Source: CAYSRC01 sp964433495 (lineage in GTDB: Bacteria; Bacillota; Clostridia; Oscillospirales; Ruminococcaceae). From it: DNA of 23,917 bases. Each line of letters opens with the position of its first letter. Within the stretch, counting starts at the first letter, position 1. This document shows, in pieces, positions 6,662-14,140 of this stretch. The notes under the pieces were generated by a model. That model did not search any database. It was not told the DNA's origin and worked only from the letters and a program-made list of their open reading frames with translations. The translations under genes and the position numbers were made by a program. The stretch is taken from contig CAYSRC010000039.1 of NCBI GenBank assembly GCA_964433495.1, positions 1-23,917 on the forward strand. Reading direction: 5' to 3'.

Positions 6662-7450
6662 ATGGCAAAGTTTACAACACTTTACAGCGGAAGCTCGGGC
6701 AACAGCACCCTCATCAGGACGGACGGCGCGTGCGTGCTTGTCGACATGGGGCAGAGCTGCAAAAAGACGATAGAGGCGCTCTATTCGCTGGGCGTGGGCG
6801 CGGGCGACATCGACGCGGTGCTGGTCACGCACGAGCACACCGACCATGTGTCGGGCTTGAAGACGTTTTTAAAGCACTACCGCGCGGCGGTGTACGGCCC
6901 CGCGCGCTCGCTGCGGTGTCTTTCGAGCGCGGGGATCATCCCCGACGGCCGCCGCTCCTTTGAGGTGGACGGCGGGCGCGAGTTCACGCTCGGGGACATG
7001 CGGTTCAGCGCGTTCGAGACAAGCCATGACAGCGAGGGCTGCGTCGGCTATCGCTTTTGCTTTGCGGGGGGCGCGGCGGTCGCACTTGCGACCGACCTCG
7101 GGGTCGTCTCGGACGGGGTGCTCGACGCTCTCAGGGGCTGCAAGCTGGTGGGGCTCGAGGCCAACTACGACGAGAACATGCTGCTGTGCGGCCCCTATCC
7201 ATACTACCTCAAGAGCCGGATACGCTCCGACCTCGGGCACCTGAGCAACGAGGCCTGCGCGAGGACGGCGGCGCTGCTCGCGGGCAGCGGCACCGAGACG
7301 GTCGTGCTCATGCACCTGAGCCGTGAAAACAATCTGCCCGAGCTCGCGGGCATGGCGTGCAGCAGCGCGCTCGAAAACTGCGGCCGCGCGGGCAGCTGCC
7401 GCGTGGTGGTCGCGCCGCGCTATGAGGTGGGCGAGACGATCGAGATTTGA
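6662..7450 (+). CDS. walJ: WalJ/YycJ-like MBL-fold nuclease
   Basis: This 262-aa metallo-beta-lactamase-fold protein belongs to the WalJ (YycJ) group. Members act as DNA exonucleases and, in Firmicutes, are often encoded near the WalRK regulators and rlmH. It opens with the family-typical FTTLYSGSSGNST. The metal-binding HxHxDH motif is at residues 57–62 (HEHTDH). Further conserved positions are ETSHDSEGCVGY, the ATDLG block and the C-terminal LMHLSREN. The upstream Shine–Dalgarno is weak (ACGGATGG), yet the N-terminus matches relatives, so the ATG at 6662 is kept. rlmH follows 38 bases downstream, which supports the assignment. No WalRK genes are in the window. Confidence 0.88.
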   Translation: MAKFTTLYSGSSGNSTLIRTDGACVLVDMGQSCKKTIEALYSLGVGAGDIDAVLVTHEHTDHVSGLKTFLKHYRAAVYGPARSLRCLSSAGIIPDGRRSFEVDGGREFTLGDMRFSAFETSHDSEGCVGYRFCFAGGAAVALATDLGVVSDGVLDALRGCKLVGLEANYDENMLLCGPYPYYLKSRIRSDLGHLSNEACARTAALLAGSGTETVVLMHLSRENNLPELAGMACSSALENCGRAGSCRVVVAPRYEVGETIEI

Positions 7451-7488
7451 CAGGGCCCGCGCGGCGGGGCTTTGAGGAGCGTTGAGAC

Positions 7489-7968
7489 ATGCTGAACGCC
7501 GAGATCATCTGCATAGGCAGGCCGCAGCGGGACTTTTGCGACGCAGGCTGCAGCGAATACATCAAGCGGCTTTCGCCCTACATTAAGCTCGGCATCTGCG
7601 AGCTGCCCGAGTCGCGGCTGGGGGGCGACGCGCCGGCGCTGACCGCGCGCGCCCTCGAGGAGGAGGGCGCGCGGATTCTCAAGCGGCTCGAAAAGCACAA
7701 GGGCCTCGTCGTCGCGATGTGCGTCGAGGGCAAGAGCTGCACCTCCGAGCGGTTTGCGTCCCTCGTCTCGGACGCCGCGATGCGCGGCGGGGAGGTGTGC
7801 TTTGTCATCGGCGGCTCGTGGGGCCTGTCGGACGCGGTCAAGGCGCGCGCCGACGAGCGGATCTCGATGTCGGCGATGACCCTCCCACACAGGCTCGCGC
7901 GGCTTGTGCTGTGTGAGCAGATCTACCGGGCGGCGATGATAAACGCGGGCAAAACCTATCACAAGTGA
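7489..7968 (+). CDS. rlmH: 23S rRNA (pseudouridine1915-N3)-methyltransferase RlmH
   Basis: RlmH is a SPOUT-class methyltransferase that uses SAM to methylate pseudouridine 1915 in helix 69 of 23S rRNA on the assembled ribosome. The 159-aa length is typical. The SAM-binding trefoil knot is visible as VCFVIGGSWGLSD, followed by SMSAMTLPHRLARLVLCEQIYRA and the conserved terminal YHK. GAGGAG at 7474–7479 supports the ATG. It lies between walJ and ade on the same strand with short gaps (38 and 16 bp), suggesting one transcript. The pseudouridine it needs is made by an RluD-type enzyme, and an RluA-family gene is at 1985. Confidence 0.96.
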   Translation: MLNAEIICIGRPQRDFCDAGCSEYIKRLSPYIKLGICELPESRLGGDAPALTARALEEEGARILKRLEKHKGLVVAMCVEGKSCTSERFASLVSDAAMRGGEVCFVIGGSWGLSDAVKARADERISMSAMTLPHRLARLVLCEQIYRAAMINAGKTYHK

Positions 7969-7984
7969 CAAGGAGGCTTAGCGC

Positions 7985-9679
7985 ATGAAAGCGGACAAAC
8001 TGTTTGTGAACGGCAGGGTGTACAGCACCCCCTACAAGAGGTTTTTTGATGGCTTTTTTGCGGTCCGCGGGGGGTACGTCGCGGCCGTCGGCATGGGCGA
8101 GCCCGAGGACATCGAGGCGGACGAGACGGTGGACATGCGGGGCATGTACGCCGCGCCCGGCCTCGTGGACAGCCACACCCACGTCGAGAGCACCCTCATG
8201 ACGCCCAAAGCCCTCGCGGCGCAGCTTGCAAAGCGCGGCGTGACCACCGTCATAAGCGAGCCGCACGAGATAGCAAACGTCGCGGGGATGCGCGGCGTGC
8301 TCGAGATGACAAAGGCCGCCAAGGGCTGCGGGGTCGACATCTTTTACGGCATACCGAGCTCGGTGCCCTCGACGAGTGAGGCGCTCGAGACGACGGGCGG
8401 CGAGATAGGGGTCGAGGCGGTAAGGCGGCTTGCGACCCACCCCGACATGAAGTGCCTCGGCGAGGTGATGAACGCGCGCAGCATCGCGGATGAGCCCGAC
8501 GGGCTGCCGCGAAGGATCGTCGCCGCCTTCAGGGAGGCCGCGCCCGACAAGCCGGTCGAGGGGCACTGCCCGAGGCTTGCGGGCAGCCGCCTGTGCGAGT
8601 TTGTCGCGTGCGGCATCGACAGCGACCACACCGAGCACACCCTTGAGGAGTTCCGGCAGCGCTGGCTGTGCGGGATGCTGGTGCAGCTTCAGGACAAGAC
8701 GCTGACAAGGGAGATAGCCGACTATCTCAACCGCAACCCCGAGCTGTTCGAGCGCACCGCCCTTGTGACCGACGACGTCATGGCGGACGAGCTGGTGAGG
8801 GAGGGCCACCTCGACAGGATCGTGCGCAGGGCTGTGGAGCTCGGCATCTCGCCCGAGCGCGCGATATACTGCGCGACGAAGGTGCCGGCCGACCGCATGA
8901 GGCTGTTTGACCGGGGCGAGCTTCGGCCCGGCAGGCTTGCCGATTTCTTTTTGTTCGAGAACCCCGAGGACATGCGCGCCGTCGCGACCTATAAGGTGGG
9001 CGGGCGGCTGTCGTGTGCCGCGGCGGGAGGTCTGACCGACGGCTTCTCGCCCGAGACGCTCAACTCGGTTCATCTTGACAGGATAACCGCCGACATGCTA
9101 AAGATCCCGTCCGAGGTCCCGCGGGACGTCCGCGCCATCGAGGTGAGCGGCGGCACGACGAGAACCAAAGAGCGGATTATGCGGGTGAAAAGCAAAGACG
9201 GCTTCCTCGACCCCGGCGGCAGCGGGGCGCTCACCGTCGCGGTGTTTGAGCGGTACGGCAAAAACAACAACCGGGCGCTCGGCGTGGTGTGCGGCGACGT
9301 CCACACGCGCGGCGCGGTCGCGTCGACCTACTGCCATGACCACCACAACCTCATGGTCGCGGGCGCGTCGGCGGACGACATGGCGCTTGCGGCAAACACG
9401 GTCATCTCGTCCCGCGGGGGCATATGCGTCGTGTGCGGCGGCAGGGTTTTGGCGCACGCGAGGCTGCCCGTGGCGGGGCTTATGAGCGGGGAGGACGCCG
9501 AGAGCACGGCCGCAAGCGTCGGCGAGGTGACGCGGGCGATGCTGGGGCTCGGCTACCGCCACGAGCACCCGATCATGAGCTTTTGCACCCTGTCGCTGCC
9601 CGTCAGCCCCTCACTCAAGATAACCGACGTGGGCCTTGTGGATGTCGCGCAGGGCAGGACGGTCGACCTGTTCGTGTAG
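7985..9679 (+). CDS. ade: Adenine deaminase
   Basis: This 564-aa amidohydrolase is predicted to deaminate adenine to hypoxanthine and ammonia for purine salvage. Visible features are the first metal-binding motif SHTHVES (His64, His66), followed by VISEPHEIANV, GIPSSVPST, the GHCPRLAG histidine and SDHTEHT. The AdeC-type C-terminal domain carries VASTYCHDHHNL and MSFCTLSLPVSP, which separates it from other amidohydrolases. Length and motif order fit the bacterial Ade/AdeC (YicP) family. A strong AAGGAGG (7970–7976) lies eight bases before the ATG. It ends the walJ–rlmH–ade run and is followed by a terminator. Confidence 0.95.
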   Translation: MKADKLFVNGRVYSTPYKRFFDGFFAVRGGYVAAVGMGEPEDIEADETVDMRGMYAAPGLVDSHTHVESTLMTPKALAAQLAKRGVTTVISEPHEIANVAGMRGVLEMTKAAKGCGVDIFYGIPSSVPSTSEALETTGGEIGVEAVRRLATHPDMKCLGEVMNARSIADEPDGLPRRIVAAFREAAPDKPVEGHCPRLAGSRLCEFVACGIDSDHTEHTLEEFRQRWLCGMLVQLQDKTLTREIADYLNRNPELFERTALVTDDVMADELVREGHLDRIVRRAVELGISPERAIYCATKVPADRMRLFDRGELRPGRLADFFLFENPEDMRAVATYKVGGRLSCAAAGGLTDGFSPETLNSVHLDRITADMLKIPSEVPRDVRAIEVSGGTTRTKERIMRVKSKDGFLDPGGSGALTVAVFERYGKNNNRALGVVCGDVHTRGAVASTYCHDHHNLMVAGASADDMALAANTVISSRGGICVVCGGRVLAHARLPVAGLMSGEDAESTAASVGEVTRAMLGLGYRHEHPIMSFCTLSLPVSPSLKITDVGLVDVAQGRTVDLFV

Positions 9680-9707
9680 CCGGCGGGGTCGCCTGCAAAA
9701 ACCGACG

Positions 9708-9742
9708 GAGCGGGGGCGTTTTGCATACGCCGCCCGCTCTTT
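9708..9742 (+). terminator. Terminator after ade
   Basis: GAGCGGG (9708–9714) pairs with CCCGCTC (9733–9739) and GGCGT (9715–9719) with ACGCC (9727–9731), with one bulged G. Only a short TTT follows, so efficiency may be moderate. Confidence 0.7.
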
Positions 9743-9800
9743 ACATATAGTTGAAACACGAGATAAAAATATTTTTTGGGTTAAGGGGTGTTTTGACGAT

Positions 9801-10400
9801 ATGTACGCGGCGTCAGTAGGGAAAAAACAGGTTTCTAAGACGTTGAAGATCGTTTTGGGCATCATGGCGGCGGCGCTTGTGGCGGTGGTGGCGACGGGCA
9901 AGCTCAAGCCCGCGACCGAGAGCGCGCTTCCCGACGGCTCGAGCGCCGAAAAGCGGCAGGAGTACCTGCTCGGCTTCGGCATCCAGGTCGACCCGACGAG
10001 CTCGGTCGCCGAGGTGAAGGTCCCCGAGGAGTTTGACGAGCGCTTTGCCGAGTACAACGAGATGCTCAAGACGCAGGGCTTTGACCTCGAGCCGCTCAAG
10101 GGCGAGGCGGTAAAAAAGTGCAGCTATGTCGTGGTGAACCGCCCCGACATCGGAGAGCGGGTGACGGCGGTTGTTCTCGTAAAGGACGACAGTATTGTGG
10201 CGGCGCACCTTGTCGACGAGGCGACGGGCCGGATACTGCCCCTCACGGGGGTCGCCGGGGACGCCGAGGAGACGCTTTTGCCGAGCGTCGAGGACGGACA
10301 GCAGGGCGAGGCCGTGGGGGCCGACGCGCAGACCGAGCCGCTCGAGGATGATTCCGAGGTATGGGCTTCGACGCCCGAGGACGCCTATCCGACCGAGTGA
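9801..10400 (+). CDS. DUF4830-type membrane-anchored protein
   Basis: This 199-aa protein has one N-terminal transmembrane helix (about residues 15–33, IVLGIMAAALVAVVATG). An extracytoplasmic domain follows that resembles DUF4830. Its characteristic order is a RQEYLLGFG segment, AEVKVPEEFDERFAEYNEMLKTQGFDL, a KKCSYVV strand and a TAVVLVKDDSIVAAHL strand pair. The C-terminal 45 residues are acidic and look disordered. The frame is open from 9636, but that would overlap the ade stop and the terminator. The ATG at 9801 follows AAGGGG (9783–9788) at a long 12-base spacing, so expression may be modest. TTTACA (9740–9745) with GATAAA (9762–9767) is a possible weak promoter. The function of DUF4830 is unknown. 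Confidence 0.8.
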   Translation: MYAASVGKKQVSKTLKIVLGIMAAALVAVVATGKLKPATESALPDGSSAEKRQEYLLGFGIQVDPTSSVAEVKVPEEFDERFAEYNEMLKTQGFDLEPLKGEAVKKCSYVVVNRPDIGERVTAVVLVKDDSIVAAHLVDEATGRILPLTGVAGDAEETLLPSVEDGQQGEAVGADAQTEPLEDDSEVWASTPEDAYPTE

Positions 10401-10477
10401 CAGGCTGCTTGAGGCGGCGGGAAAGAGCGCGCAGAGATCCCGATAAGGGCGGATTTTCGCACAAAAGCAACCGGCGG

Positions 10478-10506
10478 TTGACAAAGTGCCGGCCGCCGGA
10501 TATAGC
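10478..10506 (+). promoter_or_regulatory. Promoter of the XRE regulator gene
   Basis: A perfect TTGACA (10478–10483) is 17 bp from TATAGC (10501–10506), in the 171-bp spacer before the gene. The predicted start is near 10513. The leader contains CCGGG/CCCGG inverted sequence (about 10515–10540) that might act as an operator or hairpin. Confidence 0.8.
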
Positions 10507-10571
10507 TCGGCAACCGGGCGGGATGGTAAACTGTTCCCGGCGGTAAAAACCGCGGGAAAGGAGCAGAAAAA

Positions 10572-11189
10572 ATGAACGTTTCGGACAGGATACAGCAGGC
10601 GAGGCGGGCAAAGGGCCTGTCGCAGGAGCAGCTCGCCGACGCGGCGGGCGTTTCCCGCCAGGCGGTCTCGAAGTGGGAGAGCGAGCAGAGCGCCCCGTCG
10701 GTCGAGGCCGTGATCGCGCTCAGCGACATTTTGGACGTGACGACCGATTGGCTTCTGAAGGGCATCGAGCCCGCGGCGGGGCCCGGCGACGCGCACGCGA
10801 GGACGACGAGCAGGGTGCTGTATATCGCGTCGAGCGCGCTGTGCGCCGTCGGGCTGTTGTGCGCATTCGGCGGATGGTATGGCGAGAAGGCGGTCGACGC
10901 GATCTGGGGGTCGATGATCATACAGGCCGTGGGGGTCATGGGATACTTTGTCGGCAGGGTGCTGAGCGGCGAGCGTGCCCCGTTCGCCGTAAAGGTGCTG
11001 AACCTGCTGCTCACGCTGTTCATCCCCTCGTCGCTTGCCGCGGGGGCGGCGTGCGTCTTTGTGTACGGCAGTGTGACGGTGTCGCCCTATCCCGAAGGCC
11101 TCTGGCATTTTCTGTTGTTTGCGGTCGTCTATGCGGCGGCGGGCGCCCTCGGCGTCTGCCTAATAAAGCTTCGGGACAGGAGGAGATGA
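10572..11189 (+). CDS. XRE-family HTH regulator fused to a four-helix membrane domain
   Basis: This is a 205-aa protein. Residues about 5–60 form a Cro/C1-type helix-turn-helix with the hallmark LSQEQLADAAGVSRQAVSKWE and a following SDILDVTTDWLL. After a short linker, four hydrophobic helices appear: VLYIASSALCAVGLLCAFGG, then IIQAVGVMGYFVG, VLNLLLTLFIPSSLAAG and LWHFLLFAVVYAAAGALG. The protein is thus a DNA-binding domain tethered to the membrane, a known Clostridia arrangement whose signals are mostly unidentified. AAGGAG (10558–10563) sets the start. It has its own promoter and a terminator, so it is probably monocistronic. Targets are unknown, and autoregulation would be typical. Confidence 0.9.
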   Translation: MNVSDRIQQARRAKGLSQEQLADAAGVSRQAVSKWESEQSAPSVEAVIALSDILDVTTDWLLKGIEPAAGPGDAHARTTSRVLYIASSALCAVGLLCAFGGWYGEKAVDAIWGSMIIQAVGVMGYFVGRVLSGERAPFAVKVLNLLLTLFIPSSLAAGAACVFVYGSVTVSPYPEGLWHFLLFAVVYAAAGALGVCLIKLRDRRR

Positions 11190-11292
11190 GGCGCGCTGTC
11201 TGCCGTCAGAAAGCGGGGCTGCGCTTTCCCCAAAAAAGGGGGCCGTCAAAGGAGCCAAAGGACAAGCCGCTCAAGCGGTGGGTGTAAGCCTT

Positions 11293-11325
11293 AGGGCTTG
11301 TCGTAAGCAAAAGCCCTCCTTTTTT
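11293..11325 (+). terminator. Terminator of the XRE gene
   Basis: AGGGCTT (11293–11299) pairs with AAGCCCT (11311–11317) around an 11-nt loop and is followed by CCTTTTTT (11318–11325). Just upstream, GGTGGGTGTAAG (11277–11288) recurs at 15629–15640, so the terminator may have been carried in on a repeat. Confidence 0.7.
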
Positions 11326-11326
11326 C

Positions 11327-11375
11327 GGGCTATCGTTCCGATTAAGCTCGGCCGTTCGGCTGGGGAGCCCAAGGC
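11327..11375 (+). repeat. Dispersed repeat, copy B (core only)
   Basis: GGGCTATCGTTCCGATTAAG (11327–11346) is the same core as in copies A and C and continues CTCGGCCGTTCGGCTGGGGAG, then CC AAGG. The body present in A and C is absent. In all three copies the GGGCT at the core start can pair with the AGCYC after it, and here a G·U pair replaces a G·C. Confidence 0.65.
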
Positions 11376-11397
11376 ACGTGTCCCGCAGGGAATTCTT

Positions 11398-11437
11398 AAA
11401 AGGGCGGGACGGACCCCACAGGGTCTGTCCCGCCCTT
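11398..11437 (-). terminator. Strong terminator of the nucleoside hydrolase gene
   Basis: A 17-bp stem (11400–11416 with 11421–11437, one G·U) closes on a 4-nt loop. On the minus strand it ends in CCCTTTTAAG, a U-tract. It lies 31 bp beyond the minus-strand stop codon and could also block read-through from the convergent XRE gene. Confidence 0.88.
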
Positions 11438-11467
11438 CCGTGCTTTTGGGTTTCCGCCCGGCCGCCG

Positions 11468-12451
11468 CTATGCCTTTTGGCTGCCGAGCGCGTCGAGGAT
11501 CATGCCGAGGAACTTCTGCTTGTCGGCATTGTAGGCGACAAGGGTCTTGAAGTCGCCGCCCGTCATGCGGTGGTCGACCACGAGCTGGCCGTCGATGAGC
11601 CTGTCGCCGAGGGCGACGTCGCAGCGCTCGCGCCGCAGATCGCTGAGCACCGACTCGTCCATCGCGGCGGCGACGGCGAGCGCGTCGTGGATGGCGTCCG
11701 AGCGGCCGTTGCCCCAGCCGAGCTTGATGCCGGCCTCGACCCGCATGCGGATGAGGTAGGCGACAAAGCGCGCGGCCTCGGTGCCGACGGCCTCGATGGT
11801 GTCGGCGTCCTCGAGCGAGAGCTCGGCCGAGTGGGTCGCGTTGAGGCCGACGACGATGACCCTCGCGCCGCTCTCGAGGATGATCTTTGCCGCGTCGGGG
11901 TCGTGGAAGAAGTTGGCCTCGCACACGGGGGTTATGTTGCCCTTGTCGACGCCGCCGCCCATGAGGACGATCTCGTCGATGTTGTCGACGAGCGACGGCT
12001 TCATGCGCAGCGCCATGCCGACGTTGGTCGGGGGGCCGACGGCGACGACGGTGACCTTTTGGGGCGAGGATTCTATCTCGTCCATCAAAAACGCGCAGGC
12101 GTGCTTGCGCTGCGGGGCGACCTTTGACTCGGGCAGCGGGAGGTTTTCGGGGTGGATGGAGTACTCTTTGCCGTCGACGACGATGCTGATGTCGTTTTCC
12201 TTGCAGCGCCCCTCGGTGAGGTTTTTGGTCATGGGCTGGGGGCAGCCCGGGAAGACGGGGATCTTGTCCGCGACGCCGAGCATCTCGAGCACGCGAAGGG
12301 TGTTTTTGACGCACGCGTCGACGGGGCGGTTGCCGTGCACCACGGTGAGCCCCGCGATGTCAAAGTGCCCGCCGAGCACCGCGAGGATGATCGCGACGGC
12401 GTCGTCCGAGCCGGTGTCCACGTCGAGAATGAGCCTCTTTTTTTGTTCCAT
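11468..12451 (-). CDS. Inosine/uridine-preferring nucleoside hydrolase family protein
   Basis: This 327-aa cytoplasmic enzyme is predicted to hydrolyse the N-glycosidic bond of ribonucleosides, giving ribose and free base. The N-terminal calcium-binding signature DVDTGSDDA is at residues 10–18, close to the family's D(T/V)DPGxDD. Also visible are VVHGN, the VGPPTNVGMALRM block, VLMGGGVDKGN, ANFFHDPDAAKIIL and the late SDAIHDALAVAAA with its active-site His. The ATG at 12451 sits seven bases after AGGAGG. The frame is open 33 codons further upstream, but those residues are Arg-rich and unrelated. The uracil-DNA glycosylase gene is 141 bp upstream on the same strand. Freed adenine could feed the adenine deaminase at 7985, although the substrate is not certain. 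Confidence 0.92.
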   Translation of the reverse strand: MEQKKRLILDVDTGSDDAVAIILAVLGGHFDIAGLTVVHGNRPVDACVKNTLRVLEMLGVADKIPVFPGCPQPMTKNLTEGRCKENDISIVVDGKEYSIHPENLPLPESKVAPQRKHACAFLMDEIESSPQKVTVVAVGPPTNVGMALRMKPSLVDNIDEIVLMGGGVDKGNITPVCEANFFHDPDAAKIILESGARVIVVGLNATHSAELSLEDADTIEAVGTEAARFVAYLIRMRVEAGIKLGWGNGRSDAIHDALAVAAAMDESVLSDLRRERCDVALGDRLIDGQLVVDHRMTGGDFKTLVAYNADKQKFLGMILDALGSQKA

Positions 12452-12592
12452 AGCTTCCTCCTTGGTTTTAAGGGGGGGTGACCCCGTTTTTAGCTTTCGG
12501 GCGCATGAGAGACGGGCGTTTGCGCGGCGGGCCCTTGCGCGGAGAGGCACCGGGGTGCGAGCCCCAAAAGGCCGGCGGCGCGCGTCCCGCCC

Positions 12593-13135
12593 CTATCCGA
12601 TGAGCGACTTTATCTTTTTGAAATCGTCCAGCGCGTCCCCCTTGAGCGCGGGGTTGCGCAGCAGCGCGGCGGGGTGGTAGGTGCACAGCATCTCGACGCC
12701 GCCCTTTTTAAAGACCCGCCCGTGCTCGACGGTTATGCGAAGGTCGTTTTTTATAAGGCGCTTCGCGGCTATCCTGCCGAGGCAGACGACGAGCTTCGGG
12801 GACACAAGCCTAAACTGCTCGCGCAGCCAGCCGATGCACGCCTCCTGCTCCTCGGGCAGGGGGTCGCGGTTGTCGGGCGGGCGGCATTTGACGATGTTTG
12901 CGATGTAGACGTCGCGGCGCGATATCCCCACCGCGTCGAGATAGAAGTCGAGCAGCTCGCCCGCCCTGCCGACGAACGGGATGCCCTGTATGTCCTCGTT
13001 TCGGCCGGGGCCCTCGCCGACAAACATGACGTCGGCATTGTCGTTGCCCACCCCGAAGACGACGTTGGTGCGCGTCTCGCACAGAGGGCAGCGCCGACAG
13101 TCCTCGCACGCGGTTTTGAGCTCTCCGAGGGTCAT
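12593..13135 (-). CDS. Family 4 (Fe–S) uracil-DNA glycosylase
   Basis: This 180-aa base-excision repair enzyme is predicted to remove uracil from DNA. The four [4Fe–4S] cysteines expected of family 4 are visible: Cys13 and Cys16 in CRRCPLC, Cys84 in KCRPP and Cys100 in EEQEACIGWL. The catalytic GEGPG is at about residues 40–44, followed by IPFVGRAGELLD. The late TYHPAALLRNP carries the conserved His. The ATG at 13135 follows GAAAGGAGG on the minus strand. It is divergent from pduL. A possible promoter -10 (TATACT, minus strand 13198–13193) has only a poor -35, so its promoter is uncertain. Confidence 0.94.
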   Translation of the reverse strand: MTLGELKTACEDCRRCPLCETRTNVVFGVGNDNADVMFVGEGPGRNEDIQGIPFVGRAGELLDFYLDAVGISRRDVYIANIVKCRPPDNRDPLPEEQEACIGWLREQFRLVSPKLVVCLGRIAAKRLIKNDLRITVEHGRVFKKGGVEMLCTYHPAALLRNPALKGDALDDFKKIKSLIG

Positions 13136-13207
13136 AAAGGCGGCGTCCTCCTTTCGCGCGGCCCGACCGCGCGTAATTTTCTGCGTATTTTAAGTATATA
13201 ACAAAAA

Positions 13208-13225
13208 CCCCTTGAATTAAAGGGG
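13208..13225. promoter_or_regulatory. 18-bp palindrome overlapping the pduL -35 box
   Basis: CCCCTTGAATTAAAGGGG is self-complementary at 16 of 18 positions, and the -35 hexamer TTGAAT (13212–13217) lies inside it. This is the usual geometry of a repressor operator. Read on the minus strand it is also a small hairpin followed by GTTTTTG, so it could instead be a weak terminator for antisense transcription. Confidence 0.5.
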
Positions 13226-13240
13226 GAGTGAGGGTAGAAT
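13212..13240 (+). promoter_or_regulatory. Promoter of pduL
   Basis: TTGAAT (13212–13217) and TAGAAT (13235–13240) have exact 17-bp spacing in an AT-rich patch. The predicted start near 13247 leaves a leader of about 160 nt before the ATG at 13411. Confidence 0.82.
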
Positions 13241-13300
13241 TAAATTAAGAGATTACCCCGTCGTTCTACAGGCGGCATGGGGCGCCGGTCCCCCGGGATC

Positions 13301-13324
13301 TCGGCGGGATTCAGCTCCCGCCGA
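13301..13324 (+). other. Leader hairpin upstream of pduL
   Basis: TCGGCGGGA (13301–13309) pairs perfectly with TCCCGCCGA (13316–13324) around TTCAGC. It lies in the middle of the long pduL leader. No U-tract follows and I could not match the leader to a known riboswitch class. Confidence 0.5.
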
Positions 13325-13410
13325 AACACATGGGACGAAGCCCGCCGTCCGATCGTCGGAGACATCTTGCTGCGGTTACGGATGAAATAAGCTTGAAGGA
13401 GATAAAAGTC

Positions 13411-13989
13411 ATGTCTGAAAACAGGGTTCTTGTAGAAATCTCGGCGCGCCACGTGCACGTCACCGACGACGACCTCAAGGTTCTCTTCGGCGAGGGGCAC
13501 AAGCTGACGCACAAAAAGGATCTTTCCCAGCCCGGACAGTTCGCGTGTGAGGAGCGCGTGACCGTCGTCGGCCCCAAGCGCGAGCTCAAAAACGTCTCGA
13601 TCCTCGGACCGACCCGCCCCGCGACGCAGGTCGAGCTGTCGCTCACCGACGCGAGAAGTATCGGCGTTGCGGCGCCCGTGCGCGAGTCGGGCGACCTCGC
13701 AGGCTCCGCGGGCTGCAAGCTTGTCGGCCCGTGCGGCGAGATCGAGCTCGCCGAGGGCGTCATAGCCGCGAAGCGCCACATCCATCTCGACACCGCGACG
13801 GCGAAGGAGATGGGTCTCAGCGACAAGCAGGTCGTCAGCGTCGACCTCGACACCGACGGCAGAAAGCTCGTGTTCGGCGACGTGGTCGTCCGCGTCTCGG
13901 ACAAATACGCGCCTGCGATGCACATCGACACCGACGAGGGCAACGCCGCCGGGGTCGCGGGCACGGTGTACGGCACCGTCATAAAGTAA
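13411..13989 (+). CDS. pduL: PduL-type phosphate acyltransferase
   Basis: This 192-aa enzyme of the PduL family interconverts acyl-CoA and acyl phosphate (propanoyl or acetyl), linking CoA thioesters to substrate-level ATP formation via an acyl kinase. The two-lobed PduL fold is recognisable from paired histidine motifs: ARHVHV (His14, His16), then KRHIHL (His123, His125) and MHIDTDE (His171). These are candidates for binding the two zinc ions of characterised PduL. LTHKKDLSQPGQFACEE and LGPTRPATQVELS are further hallmarks. GAAGGAG (13395–13401) sets the ATG. No N-terminal encapsulation peptide and no microcompartment genes are nearby, so it probably replaces Pta in acetate or propionate metabolism. 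It has its own promoter and terminator. Confidence 0.95.
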   Translation: MSENRVLVEISARHVHVTDDDLKVLFGEGHKLTHKKDLSQPGQFACEERVTVVGPKRELKNVSILGPTRPATQVELSLTDARSIGVAAPVRESGDLAGSAGCKLVGPCGEIELAEGVIAAKRHIHLDTATAKEMGLSDKQVVSVDLDTDGRKLVFGDVVVRVSDKYAPAMHIDTDEGNAAGVAGTVYGTVIK

Positions 13990-14039
13990 GCGGGCTTTTG
14001 TACATAGGGTCTGTTTCGGCCCAAAGATTTATGCGGTCT

Positions 14040-14093
14040 GCGCGGTGCGGCGGCGCGTTTCGGTGCGCGTCGCACCGCGCGTTTTTGCTTTTT
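14040..14093 (+). terminator. Terminator after pduL
   Basis: The stem GCGCGGTGCG (14040–14049) pairs with CGCACCGCGC (14071–14080), with additional pairing inside. It is followed by GTTTTTGCTTTTT. Confidence 0.88.
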
Positions 14094-14140
14094 GTAAAGC
14101 CGCGCTGTGCCGCGCGGCGGGAAAGAACGGGGGTTTTCCT

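Noticed and set aside
7971..7984. Purine riboswitch before adenine deaminase
   Set aside because: The gap between rlmH and ade is only 16 bp, leaving no room for an aptamer, and the gene is simply co-transcribed.
13240..13923. A minus-strand open frame opposite pduL
   Set aside because: It overlaps the promoter and the whole of pduL in antisense, and the composition is shadow-like. pduL is clearly the real gene.
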